A DNA stretch of 16,327 bases from Thermoplasmata archaeon (GTDB taxonomy: Archaea > Thermoplasmatota > Thermoplasmata > Thermoplasmatales > Thermoplasmataceae): assembly GCA_021850745.1 (NCBI GenBank), contig JAJZKX010000011.1, forward strand, positions 1-16,327. The letters are read 5' to 3'. Under the pieces are notes generated by a model. The model searched no databases and was not told the DNA's origin. It worked only from the letters and a program-made list of their open reading frames with translations. Within the stretch, counting starts at the first letter, position 1, and each line of letters begins with the position of its first letter. Below are positions 1 through 6,308 of the stretch, piece after piece. The position numbers and the translations under genes are program-made.

Positions 1-1
1 A

Positions 2-316
2 AATTCTAAAGAATTCGAAAAGAAAACAAAAGAACTTAAGGAACTAATTAAACGGATGGAAATAATAAAGGAGAGAGGTTTTTACGTCGACATAAGAAAT
101 GGGAAAGTGGTAAGTCCTACAGATATTTCAAGTGAAGAGTATCTAAAGCTAAAAAATCACTTTGATACCCTGTTCTTGGTATTTGGAAGTGGAATTGCTG
201 GAATTTCAAATAATGGTTTTGAAGCTTTATACAAAAGAATTGTTAAAGAGTTTGCTAAAAAACAATCTCGCCCAATGATGGAAGATTTTAAACGCGGAAG
301 CATCTCGAAGAAATAA
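2..316 (+). CDS. C-terminal part of an unrecognised protein, cut by the left window edge
   Basis: The reading frame is open from the first bases of the window, so the in-frame ATG at 56 is probably internal and the real start lies outside. About 104 residues are visible. The first 25 are very rich in Lys and Glu (KELKELIKR), which looks like the end of a coiled coil. The rest is a small mixed region with one mildly hydrophobic stretch (LFLVFGSGIAGIS) and a basic tail ending SISKK. I recognise no family. The gene is AT-rich like the next plus-strand gene and unlike the minus-strand block further right, so it may be host or cargo DNA rather than part of the element core. Confidence 0.6.
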   Translation, partial: NSKEFEKKTKELKELIKRMEIIKERGFYVDIRNGKVVSPTDISSEEYLKLKNHFDTLFLVFGSGIAGISNNGFEALYKRIVKEFAKKQSRPMMEDFKRGSISKK

Positions 317-558
317 AAATTTAAACTACCACTTCCAAACTAAATTTAACAATGTTATTTTAAACTTAGAACATCATCTCTTATGCCAATAAATGAATAC
401 CAAATAAAAGTATTTATTGATTAAATTCTGGTTAATTATGCACTAATCAATTCAAGATATAAGAAATAAATAAGAAAATGGCTTTTATCTTGATCATTTC
501 TAGCAAGGTAAAATCATTGATGATTACATTTATGTATATCACAAGGAATGTATGCATA
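317..558. other. AT-rich intergenic region with a likely promoter
   Basis: This 242-base gap lies between two plus-strand genes and is very AT-rich. I see no convincing small gene. An ATG at 478 is in frame with the downstream membrane protein, but it would add a 27-residue segment with no ribosome site. The only readable signal is a TATA-like run (TTTATGTATAT, 529-539), 20-30 bases ahead of the ATG at 559. That is the spacing expected when transcription begins at or next to the start codon. Confidence 0.45.
529..539 (+). promoter_or_regulatory. Putative TATA box for a leaderless membrane-protein transcript
   Basis: TTTATGTATAT lies 20-30 bases upstream of the ATG at 559. Archaeal TATA boxes sit about 25-30 bases before the transcription start, so the mRNA would begin at or very near the start codon. 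This favours 559 over the upstream in-frame ATG at 478, which would place this box inside the coding region. Confidence 0.4.
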
Positions 559-1464
559 ATGGAACAAAATCGAATAGGGGCCTTTGAAAAGGAGTTACAA
601 GGGATATTTGATGGTTTTGGTTATGAATGGCGATTAGAGAAAGGCTACTTAATACTCGACCTTAATAAGAAAAATAAAATAAATGAAAAAATGAATGAAT
701 TTATTATATCTGTTCTAAATATTGAGAAAAATAAACACGATGAACAGAAAACCATTCAGTTATTAAACCGTTTCAGTAAATTTTTTTTTAAAATTAGTTC
801 TGCTTTAAAAATGCCACTATGGTTAGAAATTTTCGCTGATATAATCATGATGATTGTCTTCATGCCAATTCTTTATGAACTTTGGTTTAGGGCATTCAAT
901 TCTATAGGTGTTTTTATCGTTTCTCTTGCAATAGGAACATTATTTTTATCCATGGTATTTTCATTTAGAAACATCATCAGTATGAGCGATGAGCAATACC
1001 TATCACACAAATTTAAGTTTAAGCGCGAAGGGAATATAATAAAGACAAAATATAGAGTTATAGCAAGAATGAAAAGAAATAGAAAGTTGAGAGACCTGTC
1101 TCTCTCTTTAGTTTTTATTATCATATCGGTATATCCTCTATTTTTTAAAAACCAAACGTTGTCTTTTATAAATAATTATTTGAACTTAGCTATTTCGTTT
1201 TTAGTAATCTTCATATCACTGATATATTGGAAAAAGAGTAAATTTACAGTGGTCGAACCCAAGGTTACAAGCATTAGAAAGATAACATTTTTCTTCTCCG
1301 TTATATTTTTCAGCCTCTTTTTATATGGACTTTCAAATGGTCAAAAATTACTGATTTTCATCATTCATATTATCGTTGATATTATTGTAATTTATTCTAT
1401 ATTTATGTTCCTTAATGAAATTAAAAAAACAAAGGAATATAGTGAATGGATAAACGAAAGGTAA
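559..1464 (+). CDS. Polytopic membrane protein of unknown function (about six helices)
   Basis: The product is 301 residues from the ATG at 559. I chose this start because a TATA-like box lies 20-30 bases ahead and because MEQNRIGAFEKEL begins a normal soluble N-terminus. The frame extends up to 478, but the added residues look like translated promoter DNA. Residues 1 to about 75 are charged and probably cytoplasmic. About six hydrophobic segments follow: MPLWLEIFADIIMMIVF, a segment near IGVFIVSLAIG, one in SLSLVFIIISVYPLFF, one in LAISFLVIFISLIYW, one in ITFFFSVIFFSLFL and one in LLIFIIHIIVDIIVIY. A basic, tyrosine-containing loop separates helices 2 and 3. I recognise no transporter or enzyme motif. 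The gene is AT-rich and converges on the minus-strand ardC-like gene with a 61-base gap. It may be host DNA or cargo. Confidence 0.7.
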   Translation: MEQNRIGAFEKELQGIFDGFGYEWRLEKGYLILDLNKKNKINEKMNEFIISVLNIEKNKHDEQKTIQLLNRFSKFFFKISSALKMPLWLEIFADIIMMIVFMPILYELWFRAFNSIGVFIVSLAIGTLFLSMVFSFRNIISMSDEQYLSHKFKFKREGNIIKTKYRVIARMKRNRKLRDLSLSLVFIIISVYPLFFKNQTLSFINNYLNLAISFLVIFISLIYWKKSKFTVVEPKVTSIRKITFFFSVIFFSLFLYGLSNGQKLLIFIIHIIVDIIVIYSIFMFLNEIKKTKEYSEWINER

Positions 1465-1525
1465 AACTAATGTTGCCATGATGCCCCTTTGTCTCACCTT
1501 TAGTGTTCTTCCTTCCTGCCATCCA

Positions 1526-2527
1526 TTACAGCCTCTGGGATATCTCCTGAATGAGCCATCTTGCATTGTTCATCACCCTGTCCAGGTTCTCCTTTCCAAG
1601 CACTTTTCCTTCGCTCCTTGCATTATCGAGCCAATTCTTGATATATATAGAAGAATCCCCACGGAAATCTAATCCAAAATGCGAGCCTACCAGGTATGAG
1701 GAGAGCTCAGCTTCAACCTCTGCAATTCCTCTCGGAAGATCTTTTCTGTAAAGATGCTCCAGTCTGGCGTGAGACATCTCATGAATCAATGTATGGAGCA
1801 CATTTGTGTCTTCACCCGGTATCTTCATAACAACTATCTTCTGGCCTTCGTTTGAGTGGGCAGTATATCCTCTGGCCCCAGTTACTATGGTATCTTCCTC
1901 GACGGTATAATGCTGCTTTGCTATCTTCTTAAGGGTATTGTAGAGGGATTCTGCCTTTGCATTATCCTCCATCGGTTTACCTTTTCCCGGGATCACAGTG
2001 GTTTGGGATATGTCATAAACAGATCCAACACTGAAGATATGGGTTAATCCTCCACCTTCAGCATTGAATTTTTCCCTTAAGAGTTCATCTATGGCCTCAT
2101 CGCTGAGACCTTCCTTTCTCTTTTTTTCAATGAATTCTTTGACTTTGCCCGGCCCGTCTTTCTTGGGAATTCCTATTGGATACAGCACATTAATTCTGGT
2201 TGCATCCTCATTAACTGTTCTTCCGAAATAACCCCATTCAGCCTTGGATCTGACTATGGTAGGAGTCTCAAACTGGAATGTTATAAGAAGTGAATTGAAC
2301 GAGGAATAGTCTCCCAGGGTACCTGAGTACTTTTTTAATTGCAATAGAAGATCATCAACACTGGTTATTTTGGAGAGATCTCCCAGCATCCCCCACGCTT
2401 CCTTCTCCAGATCACTAACAGATGGCCCTATGGTACTGATCTGTACTTCTCTTTGCTTCCTGTCAGTCTCAATTGCAAATCTCCTCTTCTCGTCTCCTTT
2501 TCCTTTTGTTATCCATTTCTGTGTCAT
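1526..2527 (-). CDS. ArdC/LtrC-type anti-restriction protein with a zinc-metallopeptidase motif
   Basis: This 333-residue protein has two recognisable parts. Residues about 60-180 resemble the ArdC-type N-terminal domain (ssDNA binding in that family), with the pattern YSSFNSLLITFQ followed by EWGYFGRTVNEDA and INVLYPIGIP. Residues about 205-300 resemble the metallopeptidase half: ARGYTAH, then HTLIHEMSHARLEH with the zinc motif HExxH at 249-253, then EVEAELSSYLV with a candidate third ligand at Glu270 or Glu273, then HFGLDFRGDSSIYIKNW. ArdC proteins are carried by plasmids and integrative elements and shield incoming DNA from host restriction. The first 15 residues carry a KGKG/basic motif also seen at the N-terminus of the protein encoded at 6308-7285. 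The ATG at 2527 has a GAGG ribosome site at good distance. The gene lies last on the minus strand, behind its own intergenic region, so it may have its own promoter. Confidence 0.8.
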   Translation of the reverse strand: MTQKWITKGKGDEKRRFAIETDRKQREVQISTIGPSVSDLEKEAWGMLGDLSKITSVDDLLLQLKKYSGTLGDYSSFNSLLITFQFETPTIVRSKAEWGYFGRTVNEDATRINVLYPIGIPKKDGPGKVKEFIEKKRKEGLSDEAIDELLREKFNAEGGGLTHIFSVGSVYDISQTTVIPGKGKPMEDNAKAESLYNTLKKIAKQHYTVEEDTIVTGARGYTAHSNEGQKIVVMKIPGEDTNVLHTLIHEMSHARLEHLYRKDLPRGIAEVEAELSSYLVGSHFGLDFRGDSSIYIKNWLDNARSEGKVLGKENLDRVMNNARWLIQEISQRL

Positions 2528-2531
2528 TTTT

Positions 2532-2579
2532 TCATTCCTCTGCGTTCTTCTTTATTTCATTTTTAACAAGATTATTCAT
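2532..2579 (-). CDS. Possible 15-codon leader peptide ahead of the ardC-like gene
   Basis: A short frame encodes MNNLVKNEIKKNAEE. It has a GGAG sequence nine bases before its ATG. Its TGA lies five bases before the ATG of the ardC-like gene, and the GAGG ribosome site of that gene lies inside its last codons. This arrangement would couple translation of the two. It could equally be chance in an AT-rich leader or the worn end of a lost gene. There is no homology to judge from. Confidence 0.25.
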   Translation of the reverse strand: MNNLVKNEIKKNAEE

Positions 2580-2684
2580 ATTTTCAAACTCCGGGTGAGT
2601 CTACAGTATTTAAAGCAACCAAAAATTCGATCAAAGATTGCCTTTTGATTCATGTATATATAATAATAGAAGTTCAACATCACA

Positions 2685-2768
2685 ACATGCCATTTTCTAT
2701 TATTTTTACAGGAAGTTGCAGGTTCTGTATCACTGGCATGTGAGTGGCACATGCCACCTGACATGCCA
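2685..2768. repeat. Four copies of CATGCCA, two forming a perfect hairpin
   Basis: CATGCCA occurs at 2686-2692, 2750-2756 and 2762-2768, and inverted as TGGCATG at 2734-2740. The inverted copy and the copy at 2750 form a perfect 9-bp stem (TGGCATGTG / CACATGCCA, 2734-2756) with a five-base loop. The hairpin begins 18 bases after the ATPase stop codon. It could act as a transcription barrier, but no T-run follows on the minus strand. It could also be an operator or replication-protein site. ACATGCCAC is also directly repeated at 2749-2757 and 2761-2769. Confidence 0.5.
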
Positions 2769-2774
2769 CTACTT

Positions 2775-3959
2775 CTATTTCTTATGATCATCCGCATCCT
2801 CCTTACCTTCTTTTTTCCCTTCCAATGCATTCTTACGCTTCTCCTCCTGATGCTTTATTGCCTTCTCAGCCAGATACTCACACAAGTTTTTCATTTCAGG
2901 CGTTATCTTCTCCCCTTTTCTAATCAATTTTTCCATCATAAGATCAAACAGTTCCTCCTTAGTCATTCCTGGACTGTATGGTGTGTTCAGGGGATCAAAT
3001 GGATCAGCCTTCTCTCCTTCCACAACATCCTTGACAACATTCACATGCTGTTCGCAGTTCGGGCAGACGGTTCGTTTTCCTTCCCCTGTATAAGTCCACG
3101 CATAGCTGCAATGCCTGCATTTTACCTGTATGCCAGAATTTCTATTTTCCTCCATGTCCGCAATATATATTCTGTGATTGCAGCTTGGGCATTGAGCTAT
3201 TTTTCTGTATCCCGTATAGTCCCATTCATAGCCGCACTCATCACACTGGATATTCACTGCCGGATTTCCATTTTTTAGCAGGAGCTTTCCGCCATCCATG
3301 ATGTTGAGCTGCTCCTGAAATTCTTTGAATCTTGACTCCATATATTCCTTTTTTTTGGTTTCATAAGCCTCCCTGAGTTCCTTGCTGGGCAACTGGAATT
3401 TTGCCATTTTGATCACTATTTCAGAAATTCCCCGGTGAATTCTGGGAAATTTGGCCAGTGGATGCTCAGGATCCCAGGTATTCCTTGAGATCAGTTTTAT
3501 TTTCATGAGGCCCTGAACATCAGTTGATTCGAACCTGATATGCACAAGTTTCCTTGACTGCCTTTCAATGAATGTCTCATCAGGAACAGTAATAAATGTG
3601 AGTATCTGTTTGTACCTGAACCCCTGAGTCAACATCCCAAACACTCTTGCACTTGTTTCCTGCCATAATCTTGCATTGATGCCAAGCCCTGCATCGTCAA
3701 ATATTATGACAGAACCTGGAGGAAGCCCTCCGTTGACAAGAGACAGGAATTCTTTGACGGTAAACACTATCCTGTCAACTGTGAAGTTTGGATCCACTCT
3801 CTCTGCCAACCTTATTGAAGCCATTGATTTTCCGGAGCCAGTATCTCCAATGAAAAGTGCAATAATATTCCTGTTCTTCTTGATTCTATTCCTTATCCAT
3901 TGCATTAACCAAACACTGTTTTTCATTGATTCTGAAATGTTTTCAGTATCCCCGCTCAT
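2775..3959 (-). CDS. P-loop ATPase with two C-terminal zinc ribbons
   Basis: The product is 394 residues. An ATPase domain occupies about residues 10-185. Its Walker A is GDTGSGKS (38-45) and its Walker B is VIIFDDAG (84-91). A possible sensor region lies at ILTFITVPDE (119-128), and a conserved-looking RQSRKLVHIRF follows. Two zinc ribbons follow, with CxxC pairs at Cys239/242 with 257/260 and Cys281/284 with 299/302. Each contains an aromatic YxWxYTG core, so they look like a tandem duplication. The tail is charged and Lys/Glu-rich. The ATPase part recalls Zot-like or packaging/transfer ATPases, but I cannot place it firmly. There is no membrane segment. A GGAGGTGA ribosome site precedes the ATG, and the gene overlaps its upstream neighbour by 4 bases (ATGA). 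It ends the membrane-protein operon, which suggests it powers assembly or DNA movement in that system. Confidence 0.75.
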   Translation of the reverse strand: MSGDTENISESMKNSVWLMQWIRNRIKKNRNIIALFIGDTGSGKSMASIRLAERVDPNFTVDRIVFTVKEFLSLVNGGLPPGSVIIFDDAGLGINARLWQETSARVFGMLTQGFRYKQILTFITVPDETFIERQSRKLVHIRFESTDVQGLMKIKLISRNTWDPEHPLAKFPRIHRGISEIVIKMAKFQLPSKELREAYETKKKEYMESRFKEFQEQLNIMDGGKLLLKNGNPAVNIQCDECGYEWDYTGYRKIAQCPSCNHRIYIADMEENRNSGIQVKCRHCSYAWTYTGEGKRTVCPNCEQHVNVVKDVVEGEKADPFDPLNTPYSPGMTKEELFDLMMEKLIRKGEKITPEMKNLCEYLAEKAIKHQEEKRKNALEGKKEGKEDADDHKK

Positions 3960-4318
3960 ATGCCATCCTCACCTCCCTCCGTGTAAGTCAGGTTTTCAGG
4001 TATCATTAGGCCTAACCTTGAATACAGTCTTGATAATGATCCCAGCCACTCATAGAGTGCCTCAAAACCTCCTGATATGTAACTATCTGAAGGGTAGAGT
4101 TTTGAAATTTCCTGAATGTGCTTCTGTGCCAGTCTGTATTCCTGCAGGTATTTATCATCATGATACGATGAAATGAGATGGTGCAGAGCTTTCAGTTTTT
4201 CACCCCAGATGTAGAGGTTTCTCGGGTTATGTACTGTGTCTCCGGGAAATTCACTTGCTTTAACAAGAAGATCATAAAGGAGCCTAAGCCCTTCAGGCGT
4301 GGCCTCATCTATTGGCAT
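3956..4318 (-). CDS. Small helical protein of unknown function
   Basis: The product is 120 residues and soluble. It appears almost wholly alpha-helical, with repeated aromatic and leucine positions (LRLLYDLLVKA, LKALHHLISSYH, ALYEWLGSLSRLYSRLGL). No cysteine pairs, membrane segment or known motif are visible. The ATG at 4318 has a GAGGTGA ribosome site six bases ahead, lying inside the upstream gene. The gene overlaps the upstream gene by 14 bases and the ATPase gene by 4, so the three are probably translated together. A partner or adaptor of the ATPase is plausible only from position. Confidence 0.7.
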   Translation of the reverse strand: MPIDEATPEGLRLLYDLLVKASEFPGDTVHNPRNLYIWGEKLKALHHLISSYHDDKYLQEYRLAQKHIQEISKLYPSDSYISGGFEALYEWLGSLSRLYSRLGLMIPENLTYTEGGEDGI

Positions 4319-4634
4319 CCTGATTCACCTCTTCTTTTTCAGCAGAATTTGATTCAGCTTCCGGAGTGGATCTCCTGACAATCTTTTCAAGCATTGAGCA
4401 TGAAGGGCCTTCGTATGATTCATCCATTGACAATTCATAAAATCCGGGGATACGTGTCTCCTCAACGGCAGTATCCGGAGAAAGTGGCATAGATCTCATA
4501 CCATCATCCTCCTTCTCCTGAAAGTCCCTGAATTTTGTTTTGAGCCACAGGTTCCCGTCTAACTCTATGCCTTTCAGCTTCATGTCCCGGAATATGCTTT
4601 CCACTTTCCAATCTTTAACTGTAGATCTTGTCAT
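4305..4634 (-). CDS. Small acidic hydrophilic protein of unknown function
   Basis: The product is 109 residues. The N-terminal third is mixed-charge (VKDWKVESIFRDMKLKGIELDGNLWLKTKFRDFQEKED). The rest is acidic, Ser/Pro-rich and probably disordered. No membrane segment is present. The GGAGGATGATCA sequence before the ATG is a good ribosome site and lies in the end of the upstream gene (ATGA overlap). I do not recognise a family. Confidence 0.65.
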   Translation of the reverse strand: MTRSTVKDWKVESIFRDMKLKGIELDGNLWLKTKFRDFQEKEDDGMRSMPLSPDTAVEETRIPGFYELSMDESYEGPSCSMLEKIVRRSTPEAESNSAEKEEVNQDANR

Positions 4635-5458
4635 TGATCATCCTCCTTTTTTCTTTTTTCTATCAATGCTTTGAGAAATGTGGGGTTGTTCAGAAGCTCA
4701 TTGACCTTTTTCTCCTGGATCTCTGCCTGCTGCTCATCTATCTCCTGCTTCCTGATGATCTCATGCACATCAGATCGGAATGCCATTTCTATGGCATCGA
4801 TCATTTCCCTTGTCTGCCTTGTCCCTTCTACAATGGCCTCAACCTTGCCTGTCTTCTTCAATTTCGCCACTTCCAGCAAAGATTCCTTGAGCATATCCGT
4901 GAGATCGTCAATGATCGAGGAGAACATCATGTATTTTGCACGATTGAAATGGGCCCATGCAATTTCCACGTAATACGGAATATTGGTTCCCGGGAGGAAC
5001 TTCACTTCCGTGCACCAGTATGTGATCCTTCCATTGATCTTCCCCTGCTCAAGGGTGAGGCCCGTTTTCTTCTTTACTAAAGACCAGATCTCCTCTGAAA
5101 CGAATATTCGCTCCCAGTCCATGGCATCATCCTCGGGAACCATCAGGAACGTTCCTGATCTTGTCCTGAGGCTCCGGGAATACATGGTGATGCCGGGAAT
5201 GAATACGCCAAGGGATACCACTGTATACAGCATACCTATGATCCTGAATTCGATGTATGCGAGGAATATTCCCAGAAGGATCTGCGGGATCATGCTCTTT
5301 ATCAGGCTTCTCTTTGATGTGAATTTTCTAAGGGCCTCTATGTTGCCATTATCTTCCATGGCCTTCTTCAGTTCTGCCTTGAAGTCATCATGGAACCCGG
5401 ATTCGAAGCTCTTTTCTCTGTGCCTTTCTATCCACCCTCTCCCCTGTCTGTCTTTCAT
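4631..5458 (-). CDS. Membrane protein with two helices and a cytoplasmic coiled-coil tail
   Basis: The product is 275 residues. The first 50 are basic and charged, with no signal peptide. Two adjacent hydrophobic helices follow at about 53-70 and 73-92, separated by a very short turn, so both ends should face the cytoplasm. Residues about 100-170 form a mixed domain containing the segment DWERIFVSEEIWSLVKKK. Residues about 180-275 are strongly helical and charged (EIIRKQEIDEQQAEIQEKK), probably a coiled coil. This hairpin-plus-coiled-coil plan suits a membrane scaffold that presents a platform to a cytoplasmic partner such as the ATPase encoded two genes downstream. GGGAGG precedes the ATG. 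It overlaps both neighbours by ATGA. Confidence 0.7.
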   Translation of the reverse strand: MKDRQGRGWIERHREKSFESGFHDDFKAELKKAMEDNGNIEALRKFTSKRSLIKSMIPQILLGIFLAYIEFRIIGMLYTVVSLGVFIPGITMYSRSLRTRSGTFLMVPEDDAMDWERIFVSEEIWSLVKKKTGLTLEQGKINGRITYWCTEVKFLPGTNIPYYVEIAWAHFNRAKYMMFSSIIDDLTDMLKESLLEVAKLKKTGKVEAIVEGTRQTREMIDAIEMAFRSDVHEIIRKQEIDEQQAEIQEKKVNELLNNPTFLKALIEKRKKEDDQ

Positions 5459-6051
5459 ATGAATATGGCCTCCCTCTTCTCCTTCTCAAGGATGAATTTC
5501 CGAGCGGTGAACATGGCTATGGCAATGCCAAATATGGCTGCAATGAATCCCTTTGCAATTGCCATCTGTATCTGGAGATATGTGTACTGAAGTGCAGGAG
5601 GCCTTGGGCCATAGTATTTTGATACGGGAAGGGATGATACAAGCTCATTTGGATAGTTCCAGTCATTATGGCCCACACTTACAGAGATTGATATTCTGGA
5701 AGTTCCGTTGGGGATCACATATGAGATCTCCCTGATGCCTGACACATTCCCGGATGACATGATCTTTCCGCTGACATATACGTCATATGTTGTGTTTGCT
5801 GTTGAAATGATCTTGATGGACAGGTCTGGATACAGGAGGGCCCCGGATGTGTTCGCAGGCACACTCAGGTACTGGGACTGGCCCGGAAGAGAAGATGATA
5901 TGAAAACATACACAATTGAGGAATTTTGGGATATTTGTGTTGCCTGAGGACTTTCCGATATCATTCCTTCATGAGTTGCAGTTCCCGGCGAATACAGGAG
6001 AAATGCAATTGCGGAAATGAGAAATAGTGTAAAGACAAGGGATCTGTTCAT
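5455..6051 (-). CDS. Secreted membrane-anchored protein, N- and C-terminal helices
   Basis: The product is 198 residues from the ATG at 6051. The frame is open further upstream to 6216, but that part overlaps the preceding gene. The ATG at 6051 has a GGGGATC ribosome site, an ATGA overlap with that gene, and begins a clear signal or anchor helix (residues 4-20, LVFTLFLISAIAFLLY). Residues about 25-150 are Ser/Thr/Asn-rich with several NxS/T sites (NTS, NTT, NVS, NGT), expected on the outer face of the membrane. A second hydrophobic helix lies at about 163-182, followed by a basic tail (FTARKFILEKEKREA), so the C-terminus is inside. It has the same overall plan as the 840-residue surface protein in this operon and may be its smaller partner. 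Confidence 0.7.
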   Translation of the reverse strand: MNRSLVFTLFLISAIAFLLYSPGTATHEGMISESPQATQISQNSSIVYVFISSSLPGQSQYLSVPANTSGALLYPDLSIKIISTANTTYDVYVSGKIMSSGNVSGIREISYVIPNGTSRISISVSVGHNDWNYPNELVSSLPVSKYYGPRPPALQYTYLQIQMAIAKGFIAAIFGIAIAMFTARKFILEKEKREAIFI

Positions 6052-6308
6052 CGCTTGATCCCCTTCAGCTGCCTTGACCTGATCATGTGGATGAACCATT
6101 CCCTTTTCTCCCTGATCTTTTCCTTCATTTTCGCATTTGTAGTTATTCCCAGAATTGCACCTGATGTTGTATTTCCGGGCGTTGGGGAGGAGAAGAACTG
6201 CTTGAGCATGGACCATATGGCCCCTGCAGTGAGGCCCAGCTTGGTGAGGACATACAGGCCTATGATCAGTATGATCAGGGCCAGAACGGCATCAGAGATC
6301 TTTCCCAT
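6048..6308 (-). CDS. Small single-helix membrane protein
   Basis: The product is 86 residues. One hydrophobic helix lies near the N-terminus (about residues 7-26, AVLALIILIIGLYVLTKLGL), followed by a possible second weak amphipathic stretch (AGAIWSMLKQFF). A Pro/Thr/Gly hinge comes next, and then a strongly basic tail (KMKEKIREKREWFIHMIRSRQLKGIKR). The basic tail should be cytoplasmic. GGGTGAT precedes the ATG, and the start overlaps the stop of the upstream gene (TGATG). No known family is apparent. It belongs to the membrane-structure operon. Confidence 0.65.
   Translation of the reverse strand: MGKISDAVLALIILIIGLYVLTKLGLTAGAIWSMLKQFFSSPTPGNTTSGAILGITTNAKMKEKIREKREWFIHMIRSRQLKGIKR

Larger units (their letters stand above)
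2528..2774. promoter_or_regulatory. Intergenic control region upstream of the ardC-like gene
   Basis: This 247-base gap breaks an otherwise gapless minus-strand gene set. Reading the minus strand it holds, in order: a perfect hairpin just after the ATPase gene stop; repeated CATGCCA words; a strong TATA-type run at 2655-2668 (TATTATTATATATA); a second TATA-like word TTTAAATA at 2607-2614; and the short leader frame with the ribosome site. Either TATA word could drive the ardC-like gene, with a 5' leader of roughly 50-100 bases. Separate control of an anti-restriction gene would fit a need for early expression after entry; that part is inference. Confidence 0.5.

Noticed and set aside
478..558. 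N-terminal extension of the plus-strand membrane protein to the ATG at 478
   Set aside because: There is no ribosome site at 478, and the extension would translate the likely TATA box at 529-539.
1348..1566. 72-codon minus-strand frame downstream of the ardC-like gene
   Set aside because: It is antisense to the 3' end of the plus-strand membrane protein and overlaps the end of the ardC-like gene. It reads as a shadow, although an AAGGGG sequence precedes an internal ATG.
2734..2756. Bacterial-type intrinsic terminator after the ATPase gene
   Set aside because: The stem is perfect but is followed on the minus strand by GTGATACAGA and not by a T-run, so a standard terminator is not supported.
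2751..3278. 175-codon plus-strand hydrophobic frame opposite the ATPase C-terminus
   Set aside because: It is antisense to Lys/Glu-rich and zinc-ribbon codons, which read as Leu/Phe/Cys. The ATPase motifs on the minus strand are unambiguous.
6052..6216. Upstream extension of the 198-residue anchored protein to 6216
   Set aside because: The added residues overlap the 86-residue gene in another frame and would bury the clear signal helix. The ATG at 6051 has a ribosome site and an ATGA overlap.
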